In this document: positions 22,446-31,402 of the stretch, in pieces | Numbering within the stretch: position 1 is the stretch's first letter | Layout of the letters: each line of letters begins with the position of its first letter | Assembly: GCA_023701285.1 (NCBI GenBank) | Contig: JAMPXH010000007.1 | Coordinates: forward strand, 1-63,900 | Origin: Candidatus Didemnitutus sp. | GTDB lineage: Bacteria > Verrucomicrobiota > Verrucomicrobiia > Opitutales > Opitutaceae | Direction of reading: 5' to 3' | DNA: 63,900 bases | Notes under the pieces: generated by a model | Database searches by the model: none | Seen by the model: the letters and a program-made list of their open reading frames with translations, nothing else | What the model was told of the DNA's origin: nothing | Program-made: the position numbers and the translations under genes

Positions 22446-22509
22446 CGCGCCGGTCACCCGGCGCGCCGGCGCTTCCGTTGACCGCCGCCCGCCCGGCCGA
22501 CCGGGCGGG
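22446..22509. terminator. Pair of GC hairpins after the tonB-like gene
   Basis: CGCGCCGG-TCAC-CCGGCGCG at 22446-22465 and CCCGCCCGG-CCGA-CCGGGCGGG at 22488-22509, both with perfect arms and tetraloops, and without T-runs. They lie between the tonB-like gene and the permease. Confidence 0.4.
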
Positions 22510-22587
22510 GACGAAGTGTCTGCGTAGTTTCTGCAACTGCGCGCGGCCGGGGTGTGTTGTCAGGACAACCACCACCCAGGCCCCGCC

Positions 22588-25008
22588 ATGCTTTCCGATC
22601 TCCGCCTCGCCGCGCGGACTCTCGCCCGGAGTCCGTTGTTCACCTTGGTCGCCGTCTTCACGCTCACGCTCGGCATCGGCGTGAACACCGCGATGTTCGG
22701 CATCGTCAACGCGGTCGTGCTGCGCGGTCTGCCCTTCCCCGAGCAGCACCGCGTCCTGCATGTCGAGAACAACAATCTCAAGGCGGGCATCGACAGCATG
22801 GGCATGTCGTCGGACGACTTCCGCGACCTCCGCGCCGGGCAGAGCTCGTTCGAGGATCTCGCCGCCTACCAGGAACGCACCTTCAACATCAGCAGCGAGG
22901 GCGCCGATCCCGAGCGCGTCACCGGTTGCGCCATCACCTTCAGCGGCCCGGCCATGCTGCGCGTGCCGGTGTTGCATGGACGCTGGTTCCTGCCGACCGA
23001 GGGAGAGCCCTCGGCCGCCCCCGTCGTCGTGCTCGGGCACTCGCTCTGGCGCGACCGTTTCAAATCCGATCCCTCCATCCTTGGCCGTAGCGTGAAGGTG
23101 AACGGCGAATGGGCCACCGTCGTCGGCGTCGCGCCGGCGGATTTCCGTTTTCCGGAGGAATCCGATGCCTGGATGCCGCTCCGCCAGATGCCGGACGAGA
23201 AACGCGACAACCGCTACTGGGAAGTCATGGGGCGCTTGAAGGACGGGGTCTCGCTCGAAGCCGCCCGCGCCGAGATCGCCGGCCTCGCCCGCCAGCTGGA
23301 GACCGCCCACGCCGACACGAACCGGGATGTGGGCGTGACGGTGAAGCCCTTGCGCGACGAGTTCATCGACGACGAGACGCGCCAGCTCATGGGCCTGATG
23401 TTCGGCGCGGTGTTCCTCGTCATGCTCATCGCCTGCGCCAACGTCGCCAATCTCCTCCTCGCGCGCGCCGCCGTGCGCGGCAAGGAGATCGCGGTGCGCT
23501 CCGCCCTCGGCTCGGGCCGCCGCCGCCTCGTGCAACTGCTGCTCTCCGAGGCCCTGCTGCTCTCGTCCGCCGGCGCCGCGCTCGGCCTCGGCGTCGCCTA
23601 CGGGTTGATGGCCATCTTCAACCACTACGTCGAAGGCACGTCGCCGCCCTACTGGATGGTGTTCGACATCGACGCCACGGGCATCGCCTACGTCGTCGGC
23701 CTCGCGTTGTTCTCCTGTCTCGCGGCCGGGCTCTGGCCGGCGTGGCGCGCGTCGCGCAGCGATCTCGTCACTGTGTTGAAGGATGGCGGACGCGGCTCGA
23801 CCGGTTTCTCGCTGAGCAAGTTCACGCGCGCGATGGTCGTGGGCGAGGTCGTGCTGTCGTGCGTGCTGCTGGTCCTGTCGGGACTCTACGTGCGCTCGGT
23901 GATGGCGATCCAGTCCACCGACATCGGCTACCGCACCGCGGGCATCTTCACGAACCGCATCGGCCTGCCCGAGGCGGAGTTCAAGACCGCCGACGCGCAG
24001 CGTGAGTTTTACCGCCAACTCGTGGAGCGCCTCGCCGCGCGCCCCGAGATCGAGTCCGCCGCCATCTCCTCGGCACAGCCGACGTGGAACAACCGCAACG
24101 TGATCGTCATCGACGGTCGGCCCGCCGGCCCGGATGCGCCGCGCCAGTTCGCCACGGAGGTCGGCGTCTCCGGCGGCTATTTCGACACCCTCGGCATCAA
24201 GCTGCTGCAAGGGCGCACGTTCGACGACCGCGACACCGCCTCCGCTCTGCCCGTGGCGATCGTGAGCTCGCGCTTCGTGGAAAAATATTGGCCCGGCGAG
24301 AATCCGCTCGGCCAGCGCTTCGCCTACGGCGACGGCAGCAAGCCCGCCGAGTTGAAGTGGCTGACCGTCATCGGCGTCGTCAGCCCGACGCTCCAGGGCA
24401 ATTTCCAAGGCGAGTGGAGCAACATGCCGCAGGCCTACGTGCCGTTCAGCCAGCGCAACGAGGCGCGCTTCATGACGGTCTTCACCCGCGCGCGCACGGG
24501 CGACGCGGCGGCGCTCGCCCCGGTCGTGCGCACGACAGTGCGCGCGCTCAACGACGACCTCCCGATCTACTGGCCGCGCACGCTGGAGGCGATGGTCGCG
24601 CAGGCGAAATTCTTCAAGCAACTCTTCGCTTGGATCTTCGGCATCTTCGGCGGCGTGGCGCTCGTGCTCTCGGGCGTCGGCCTCTACGGCGTCATGGCCT
24701 ACAGCGTGAACCAACGCACGCAGGAGATCGGCGTGCGCATGGCGCTCGGCGCCGCGCCCGGTGCCGTGCTGCGGCTCATCCTGCGCGAAGGCGGCCTGCG
24801 GCTCGCCCTCGGTCTGGCGATCGGGCTCGGCCTCGGTTTCCTCGCCGGAAAATTGCAGACGAACTTCCTCTACGGTGTCACCCCGACGGATCCGGCCACG
24901 TTCCTCGGCGTCGCGCTCACGCTCGGCACCGCCGGCCTGCTCGCGTGCCTCGTGCCCGCGTTGCGCGCCGTGCGGGTGAATCCCGTCGAGGCGCTGCGCA
25001 GCGAGTGA
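22588..25008 (+). CDS. MacB/FtsX-type ABC permease (orphan, duplicated architecture)
   Basis: 806-residue permease with the duplicated architecture of the ADOP group: N-terminal helix (FTLVAVFTLTLGIGVNTAMFGIVNAVVL), MacB_PCD periplasmic core, an FtsX triplet of helices (MGLMFGAVFLVMLIACANVANLLLARAAVRGKEIAVRSALGSGR), a second helix and second core (about 435-660), and a second FtsX triplet (FGIFGGVALVLSGVGLYGVMAYSVNQRTQEIGVRMALGA) to a conserved C-terminus (RVNPVEALRSE). No ATPase gene is nearby, as usual for this group. I use ATG 22588, where the conserved start (MLSDLRLAARTLARSP) begins. Role and substrate are unknown. The stop lies 15 bases before repeat copy 2. Confidence 0.92.
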   Translation: MLSDLRLAARTLARSPLFTLVAVFTLTLGIGVNTAMFGIVNAVVLRGLPFPEQHRVLHVENNNLKAGIDSMGMSSDDFRDLRAGQSSFEDLAAYQERTFNISSEGADPERVTGCAITFSGPAMLRVPVLHGRWFLPTEGEPSAAPVVVLGHSLWRDRFKSDPSILGRSVKVNGEWATVVGVAPADFRFPEESDAWMPLRQMPDEKRDNRYWEVMGRLKDGVSLEAARAEIAGLARQLETAHADTNRDVGVTVKPLRDEFIDDETRQLMGLMFGAVFLVMLIACANVANLLLARAAVRGKEIAVRSALGSGRRRLVQLLLSEALLLSSAGAALGLGVAYGLMAIFNHYVEGTSPPYWMVFDIDATGIAYVVGLALFSCLAAGLWPAWRASRSDLVTVLKDGGRGSTGFSLSKFTRAMVVGEVVLSCVLLVLSGLYVRSVMAIQSTDIGYRTAGIFTNRIGLPEAEFKTADAQREFYRQLVERLAARPEIESAAISSAQPTWNNRNVIVIDGRPAGPDAPRQFATEVGVSGGYFDTLGIKLLQGRTFDDRDTASALPVAIVSSRFVEKYWPGENPLGQRFAYGDGSKPAELKWLTVIGVVSPTLQGNFQGEWSNMPQAYVPFSQRNEARFMTVFTRARTGDAAALAPVVRTTVRALNDDLPIYWPRTLEAMVAQAKFFKQLFAWIFGIFGGVALVLSGVGLYGVMAYSVNQRTQEIGVRMALGAAPGAVLRLILREGGLRLALGLAIGLGLGFLAGKLQTNFLYGVTPTDPATFLGVALTLGTAGLLACLVPALRAVRVNPVEALRSE

Positions 25009-25022
25009 GCGCGCGGCGCGGC

Positions 25023-25156
25023 CTCAGCCGGACTCATGCCGTTGGACGCGATTCCCGACTGATGAGCTCCTGCCAATGGGGTGGTCGCCGCTGTCCCAGC
25101 GGCGACAGGCGTCGGCAGGGACACCGACGCACACCACCTGCATGATCCCGGCTCAG
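25023..25156. repeat. Dispersed 134-base element, copy 2 (MITE-like)
   Basis: Same orientation and length as copy 1, flanked by CTCAG on both sides, with inverted termini CCGGACTCATGC (left) and GCATGATCCCGG (right). Fills the convergent gap between the permease and the PLP enzyme. The right edge contains the PLP enzyme's TGA on the minus strand. Confidence 0.8.
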
Positions 25157-26292
25157 CCCAGCGCCTGCGCGAGATCGGCGCGCAGGTCGTCCGCGTGTTC
25201 GAGACCGACGGAGAAGCGCAGCAAACCCGGAGGCGTCACGGAGTCGGGGCCTTCGACCGGGCGGCGATGCTCGATCAGGCTCTCCACGCCGCCGAGGCTG
25301 GTGGCGGGCGTGATGAGCCGCACGCGGCCCGCGACGGCCTTGGCCGCGTCGTGTCCGCCGCGCACTTCGAATGAAATCATGCCGCCGCCCGCAGCCATCT
25401 GGCGCACCGCGACGGCATGGTGCGGATGCGAGGCGAGGCCGGGATAATAGACGCGTTCCACTTGGGGATGCTCGGCCAGCCAGGCGGCGAGCGTGGCGGC
25501 CGTGGCGGATTGGGCGCGCACGCGCAGCGGCAGCGTGCTGAGGCTGCGCAACAACAGCCAGCAATCGAACGGGGCGGGGACGGCGCCGCCGAGATTCTGC
25601 CATGAGCGCAGCCGCGCGAGCAGCTCCGCCGGCGCGTCCGCGCCGAGCACGAGCGCGCCGCCGAGCAGGTCGCTGTGTCCGCCGAGATACTTCGTCGTCG
25701 AGTGCAGCACGAGGTGCGCGCCGAGCGCGATCGGCTGTGTGAGCACGGGCGTCGCCCAGGTGTTGTCGACCACGACGAGCGCGCCGGCCGCACGGGCGAG
25801 CTGGGCGGCGGCGGCGATGTCGGAGATCTTCAGGCGCGGGTTGGAAGGCGTCTCGAGCCAGAGCAGGCGCGCGGGCCGTTGCAGCGCGGTGGCGATGGCG
25901 GCGAGGTCGCTCGTGTCGACGAATTCCGGGACGAGGCCCCAGCGCGCGAACTCGTTTTTCGCGAGGTAACGCGTGCCGTGGTAGAGGTCGTCGGGCAACA
26001 GCACGCGGTCGCCCGGGGCGAGCGCGGCGAACACCGCGGTGGCGGCGGCCTGGCCGGAGGCGAAGGCGAGGGCTTGGGCACCGCCTTCGAGCGCGGCGAG
26101 GGCGGATTCGACGGCGGCGCGGTTGGGATTGGAGGTGCGCGAGTAGATGTGGCCGCCGGGCAGCCGGCCCTGTTCGTCGCGGGCGAAGGTGGAGCTGAAG
26201 ACGAGGCTCGGCGTGACGGCGCCGGTGGCCGGATCGGGTGCGCGGCCGGCGTGCACGGCGAGCGTCTCTGCGTGGCGGGAAGGGGAGGACAT
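25153..26292 (-). CDS. Transsulfuration-family PLP enzyme (Cys/Met metabolism)
   Basis: Fold-type I PLP enzyme of the cystathionine gamma-synthase/gamma-lyase/methionine gamma-lyase family, 379 residues. The PLP lysine is K201 in LHSTTKYLGGHSDLLGG. The phosphate-binding loop lies in FASGQAAATAVF and the cofactor-contact motif YSRTSNPNR is present (Y50-R58). Substrate preference cannot be set by eye. The open frame extends far upstream but overlaps the MarR and DUF6428 genes; the correct start is ATG 26292, five bases after the MarR stop. It is the last gene of the DUF6428-marR operon. The stop codon lies in repeat copy 2. Confidence 0.9.
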   Translation of the reverse strand: MSSPSRHAETLAVHAGRAPDPATGAVTPSLVFSSTFARDEQGRLPGGHIYSRTSNPNRAAVESALAALEGGAQALAFASGQAAATAVFAALAPGDRVLLPDDLYHGTRYLAKNEFARWGLVPEFVDTSDLAAIATALQRPARLLWLETPSNPRLKISDIAAAAQLARAAGALVVVDNTWATPVLTQPIALGAHLVLHSTTKYLGGHSDLLGGALVLGADAPAELLARLRSWQNLGGAVPAPFDCWLLLRSLSTLPLRVRAQSATAATLAAWLAEHPQVERVYYPGLASHPHHAVAVRQMAAGGGMISFEVRGGHDAAKAVAGRVRLITPATSLGGVESLIEHRRPVEGPDSVTPPGLLRFSVGLEHADDLRADLAQALG

Positions 26293-26297
26293 GGGAA

Positions 26298-26768
26298 TCA
26301 GGATGATGGAGTGCAGTCGCGGAGGCAGCGGGCAAGGGCGTCGCGGAGGTGCGTGAGAGCGCGCTCGACGTTGGCACGCTCGGTGGCGGGCACGCAGCCG
26401 AGGAGCGTGACGGCGTTGGCATTGAGCGATTTTTCGAGCTCGGCGCGCTCTTTCCGACCTTTGGCGGTGAGTTCGATCAGCCAGCTGCGGCCGTCGACCG
26501 GATGATCGATGCGGCGGATATGACCGCCTTGCTCGAGGCGCGCGACGAGCCGGCTGGCCCAGGTTTTCTCCAAGCCCATGAGATCGGCGAAGGCCTGCAC
26601 GGTGAGTGGCTCCGGCTGCGCGCCGAGCAACAGCAGTGCTTCGCACTCCTTCGCGGTCGCGTCGGTGCAGCAGGAGGTCATCGTGCGCTGGGCCTGCAGG
26701 AAGAGGCGCACGACGTCGCGCAGGAGCGCATCGGTCTGCTGGGCGGTGGAGGTGGCGGAGCGGGCCAT
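26298..26768 (-). CDS. MarR-family regulator with a Cys-rich dimer region
   Basis: 156-residue winged-helix regulator. The DNA-binding core is LTVQAFADLMGLEKTWASRLVARLEQGGHIRR, followed by the wing DHPVDGRSWLIELTAKGRK. The helix before it contains C33, C34 and C42 (TSCCTDATAKECEALLLLG), an arrangement that suggests thiol, metal or metalloid sensing (inference). Start chosen at ATG 26768, where homology begins. Lies 56 bases after the DUF6428 gene and 5 before the PLP enzyme. Two MarR-like palindromes cover the operon promoter, so autoregulation is likely. Confidence 0.87.
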   Translation of the reverse strand: MARSATSTAQQTDALLRDVVRLFLQAQRTMTSCCTDATAKECEALLLLGAQPEPLTVQAFADLMGLEKTWASRLVARLEQGGHIRRIDHPVDGRSWLIELTAKGRKERAELEKSLNANAVTLLGCVPATERANVERALTHLRDALARCLRDCTPSS

Positions 26769-26824
26769 GCGGGGGAAATTGGGGCGGCCTCTGCGTTTTG
26801 GCGAGCGCCGCGTGCCGGGACGCC

Positions 26825-27394
26825 TCAGGTGCAGCAGGCGGAGCTGGGACTTGCGACGACGGGGCGATTGTCGTGATCGCATCCGCAGCCGGCCGACTCG
26901 GTGGGTGAGGAGGTGTCCGCGGCGGCGGAGGCGGCGCTGCCGCAGCAGCCGCCGGTGAGCGAGGCGACGCGGCGTTCGGCGGACTTGCAGCGCGTGCGGT
27001 CGGGCGTGAGCTCGACCAGGAGCTGGCCTTCGTGCACGTGCAACGCGGCGATGTCGTAGAGCGCAGCGGGGTGGGCGCCGAGGCTGGCGTGCACACGGGC
27101 CTCCGTCTCATCGTCGAGCGGGAGTTCCTTGTCGACGCGGTCGATGATGGCGGTGAACTTGCCCGCGGACATAGGACCGCGACCCGGCAGGCCGCCGACG
27201 AGCGGCGGGACCCAGAGTTCGAACTGCGTCTCGGCCCAGCGGTGCGTCATGGCGCCGCAATCCATCGTCTCGTAGCTGACGCGCTTCACCTCCGTGAGGT
27301 GATAGCCGGAGGCAAGGGGCGCGCTGCCGGAGCGGAAGACCAGCGGGAGCGCAGGATGGGCGCGGAGGGCGGTGAGGAAGGCGGAGGTGTTCAT
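26825..27394 (-). CDS. DUF6428 family protein with Cys-rich tail
   Basis: 189 residues. The first about 140 residues match DUF6428 (GYHLTEVKRVSYETMDCGAMTHRWAETQFELW), a family of unknown function. The tail (about 140-189) is rich in cysteine (GGCCGS, GCGCDHD, ACCT at the very end) and probably binds metal, metalloid or another thiol ligand. First gene of the operon with marR and the transsulfuration-type enzyme; its ATG lies about 35 bases downstream of the predicted transcription start. A link to thiol or metalloid handling is an inference from the three cysteine-related neighbours. Confidence 0.83.
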   Translation of the reverse strand: MNTSAFLTALRAHPALPLVFRSGSAPLASGYHLTEVKRVSYETMDCGAMTHRWAETQFELWVPPLVGGLPGRGPMSAGKFTAIIDRVDKELPLDDETEARVHASLGAHPAALYDIAALHVHEGQLLVELTPDRTRCKSAERRVASLTGGCCGSAASAAADTSSPTESAGCGCDHDNRPVVASPSSACCT

Positions 27395-27428
27395 GGAATT
27401 TTCGTTTTGGTTTTGGGGGCGGCTTGAT

Positions 27429-27471
27429 GGTTGCGTATAGCAACCAAACTATGAAGGTTGTCAATAACAAC
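27429..27471 (-). promoter_or_regulatory. Promoter with two MarR-type palindromes (DUF6428 operon)
   Basis: Read on the minus strand: TTGACA (27464-27459), 17 bases, GCTATA (27441-27436). Two palindromes overlap it. GGTTGC-GTATA-GCAACC (27429-27445) covers the -10 region and GTTGT-CAATA-ACAAC (27457-27471) covers the -35 region; their centres are 27 bases apart. The GTTGC-N5-GCAAC pattern is typical for MarR-family operators, and a marR gene is in this operon. Confidence 0.7.
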
Positions 27472-27515
27472 TATCAGGAGCTGCGCCTGCGGGCCGGTTG
27501 CCGGGGGCGGACACG

Positions 27516-27540
27516 AAAAAGCGCGACCGGCGGGTCGCGC
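27516..27540 (-). terminator. Intrinsic terminator after gamma-glutamyltransferase
   Basis: On the minus strand a perfect stem GCGCGACC / GGTCGCGC with loop CGCC is followed by TTTTT. It lies 35 bases past the ggt stop. Confidence 0.85.
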
Positions 27541-27574
27541 TGGGTGGGGCGGATCGGCTGCGCCGCAGGACTTG

Positions 27575-29329
<1,755 letters not shown>

Positions 29330-29511
29330 GGGAGGGATTTTCCGCGCTAAAACCGCCCGCACAAGACCCAAGACCGGTGACGCTTACGCCCGGCGCATGG
29401 CGTAGGAGTCTGACTTTCGGCGCCTTCCCGCGCGGGGACGGCGGCGCGGCGGCAGACGGGAGATGCGACTTTAGGGTGGCGCGGGCGGGAGGCCGGCTTT
29501 TCCATGCGGCC

Positions 29512-29961
29512 ATGCCTCACGTGCCCGGTCTGCGCAGCCCCTACGACAAGACGGTCGGCGGTCTCCATCATCTCGGGCGCATGCTCGACAAGATCCGGTT
29601 GCACCTCGCCGGGCAGTTGCCGGAGGAATATCACCGCAACTACGGGCTGTCGCTCGGCCTCGACGGGCAGTTGTGCGGTTTTCTCAACGTGTCGTTCGCG
29701 GACGTGGAAGCGCGCGTGCGCGAGGGCGGCACGGACGCGGAACTCGCCGAGTGGATCTTCGCCCGCGGCTTGCGGCCGAACCGCACCCAGGCGCTCGTCT
29801 GGAATGAGCACTCGCGCAAGCTCGGGTGGAACGACCGCGTCGGCGCCTACCTGCAGAAACTCAAGGAGGAGGCCGGCCAGACCGATGGCATCGCGCACAC
29901 GTCGTTCGAGATGATCGAGCTGAACGAGGGGCGCGAGCCGCCGGCGCGGGTGACGGCCTGA
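29512..29961 (+). CDS. DUF5069 family protein
   Basis: 149 residues of DUF5069 (LRSPYDKTVGGLHHLGRMLDKIRLHLAGQLPEEYHRNYG), a family of unknown function. No signal peptide, so cytoplasmic. The frame extends upstream to 29320, but the conserved start is MPHVPGLRSPYDK at 29512. It stands alone between ggt and a very small reading frame. Confidence 0.85.
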   Translation: MPHVPGLRSPYDKTVGGLHHLGRMLDKIRLHLAGQLPEEYHRNYGLSLGLDGQLCGFLNVSFADVEARVREGGTDAELAEWIFARGLRPNRTQALVWNEHSRKLGWNDRVGAYLQKLKEEAGQTDGIAHTSFEMIELNEGREPPARVTA

Positions 29962-30070
29962 CGCGGGCAAAAACCCTCCTTGCTGACGCCGGCGCGAGGG
30001 CGCCACAAGAGGCGCGCGCACCTAAACTAAGGCTCTTTTGCGCGATGAGCGCGCGGAGGCACGATCTAGA

Positions 30071-30226
30071 ATGCGCGGCATGTATTTCATGGAGCGACAC
30101 GAACGGATACCTCTCGAGGAAGTGGGCGCGTTCGTGCAGCGTTGGCTGGCGCAGGGAGCGAAAGTCGTGGTGGTGACGCGCAACGCCGACGGCGTGACGT
30201 GCAATGTGAGTCTGCAACGCGACTGA
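30071..30226 (+). CDS. Very small hypothetical protein (51 residues)
   Basis: Not recognised. A short frame beginning MRGMYFMERHERIPLEEVGAFVQRWLAQGAKVVVVTRNADG. It has a plausible amphipathic helix and a beta strand. GGAGG at 30055-30059 precedes the ATG by 11 bases. No shadowing by a gene on the other strand. Could be real, or chance reading in GC-rich DNA. Confidence 0.45.
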   Translation: MRGMYFMERHERIPLEEVGAFVQRWLAQGAKVVVVTRNADGVTCNVSLQRD

Positions 30227-30272
30227 AGCTCCACCGACCTGAAACCAGGCGCAGCCAGAGCGACTGGCTCGC

Positions 30273-30298
30273 GGCAGGAAGGCCGGCGCTTTCCTGCC
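30273..30298. terminator. Hairpin between convergent genes
   Basis: GGCAGGAA…TTCCTGCC, perfect 8-bp arms, 10-base loop. It lies between the small frame ending at 30226 and the NAT gene that ends at 30332 on the other strand. No T-run. Confidence 0.35.
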
Positions 30299-30331
30299 AA
30301 TCGCGGCACCAAAGTCAGTCGCAACGCGACC

Positions 30332-31165
30332 CTACTTTGCCCACGGCGCTTCAGGCGGGCCGAAGCGTGTAGCCGCGGGGAAGTGCAGGCCGAAATGCTC
30401 CGCGAGCAACGCGAGCACGTGGGCGCCGTCGCGCACGGGTTCGCGGTGCAGGATCTCGCCGCCGCGACGATGCGTGAATCCGTCCGAGCGGAGGCCCTTG
30501 CGCGTGCCGTCGCGCAGCGCGAGTCCGATGGTGAGGTTGTGCCGGAAATGCGAGGCCGGGCTCGCGCTCGTCCACCAGTTGGCGAGCTCCCAATCGATCG
30601 GGTGCATCTCGTCGGTCGTGAACTCCAACACGTCGGCCCATTCGTCGCCGAGCTTCATCTGGTGGAACAGGCGTCCGCCTTCCTTGACGAAGCGGCGCGG
30701 TTCGTGCGGCGTGCCTTGTTCGGGGCCGAACACGAGGGCAAGCGGGCGGGTGAGCGAGGCGGCACCGAGTCCGGCATCGGCGACGAAGTCTCCCTCGGGC
30801 AGATGCACGCGAAGAAAGAGGTGCGTGCGCGCAGGGACGACATCGCGCGGGATCTGCCAGCGCACGCGTCCGCCCAGCGGGGTCACGCGGTAGCCGAGCG
30901 TGCGCAGGGCGAGGAGGAAGAGATTGTTCTGCTCGAAGCAGTAGCCGCCGCGTCCGTCGTGGACGAGTTTGGTCATGAGTGCGGCCGGCGTGAGCGCGAT
31001 CGGGCGACCGAGGAGGACGTCGAGGTTCTCGAATGGGATCGTCGTTGTGTGGTGCCAGAGCAACGCGTGCAGCGTGTCGAGCGTGGGCGCGCGCGGACCG
31101 GAGTAGCCGATGCGGGCGAGATAGGCGTCGAGATCGAAACCGGCGGCAGGCAAAGGAGCGGACAT
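30332..31165 (-). CDS. Arylamine N-acetyltransferase
   Basis: NAT-family enzyme of 277 residues that transfers an acetyl group from acetyl-CoA to arylamines, hydrazines or related amines. The catalytic triad is complete: C76 in DGRGGYCFEQNNLF, H115 in ARTHLFLRVHL, D130 in VADAGLG. Length matches the family (about 270-280). Cytoplasmic, with no obvious operon partner. Some relatives act in secondary metabolism, but nothing nearby supports that here. Confidence 0.93.
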   Translation of the reverse strand: MSAPLPAAGFDLDAYLARIGYSGPRAPTLDTLHALLWHHTTTIPFENLDVLLGRPIALTPAALMTKLVHDGRGGYCFEQNNLFLLALRTLGYRVTPLGGRVRWQIPRDVVPARTHLFLRVHLPEGDFVADAGLGAASLTRPLALVFGPEQGTPHEPRRFVKEGGRLFHQMKLGDEWADVLEFTTDEMHPIDWELANWWTSASPASHFRHNLTIGLALRDGTRKGLRSDGFTHRRGGEILHREPVRDGAHVLALLAEHFGLHFPAATRFGPPEAPWAK

Positions 31166-31252
31166 GGGGGAAAGGTGTAGGAAATCGCGGGCGCTGAACA
31201 GTGGCCGTTCGGAGAAGGGGCGCGGCGGTCAGGAGTTGAAATGCAAGCCGGG

Positions 31253-31402
31253 GTCGCCAAACCCCGCTTTGCTCGAAGGCGGTATCACGTTCGAGGCGGG
31301 GTGCGGCGACCCCGCCCTACAGATGATCCGGGCGATGGGGTATCGGTTCGCCGGCCTCAACCTCTCCGTGCAACCTCAGCCGGGCCGTTCGGAGACCGGC
31401 CC
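31253..31402. repeat. REP-like intergenic hairpins between NAT and aas
   Basis: Two hairpins: GGCGGGG-TGCGGCGA-CCCCGCC (31295-31316) and GGGCCG…CGGCCC (31382-31402, touching the TAG of the aas-like gene). A 22-base stretch at 31253-31274 (GTCGCCAAACCCCGCTTTGC and two more bases) recurs at 2348-2369 with three differences. The pattern looks like short interspersed palindromic repeats. No coding sequence here. Confidence 0.5.

Noticed and set aside
21829-24714. 961-codon minus-strand frame
   Set aside because: Antisense of the permease and TonB-like genes; no motifs.
26293-27111. Long upstream extension of the PLP enzyme
   Set aside because: It overlaps marR and DUF6428 in another frame; the real protein begins with MSSPSRHAETLAVHAGR at 26292.
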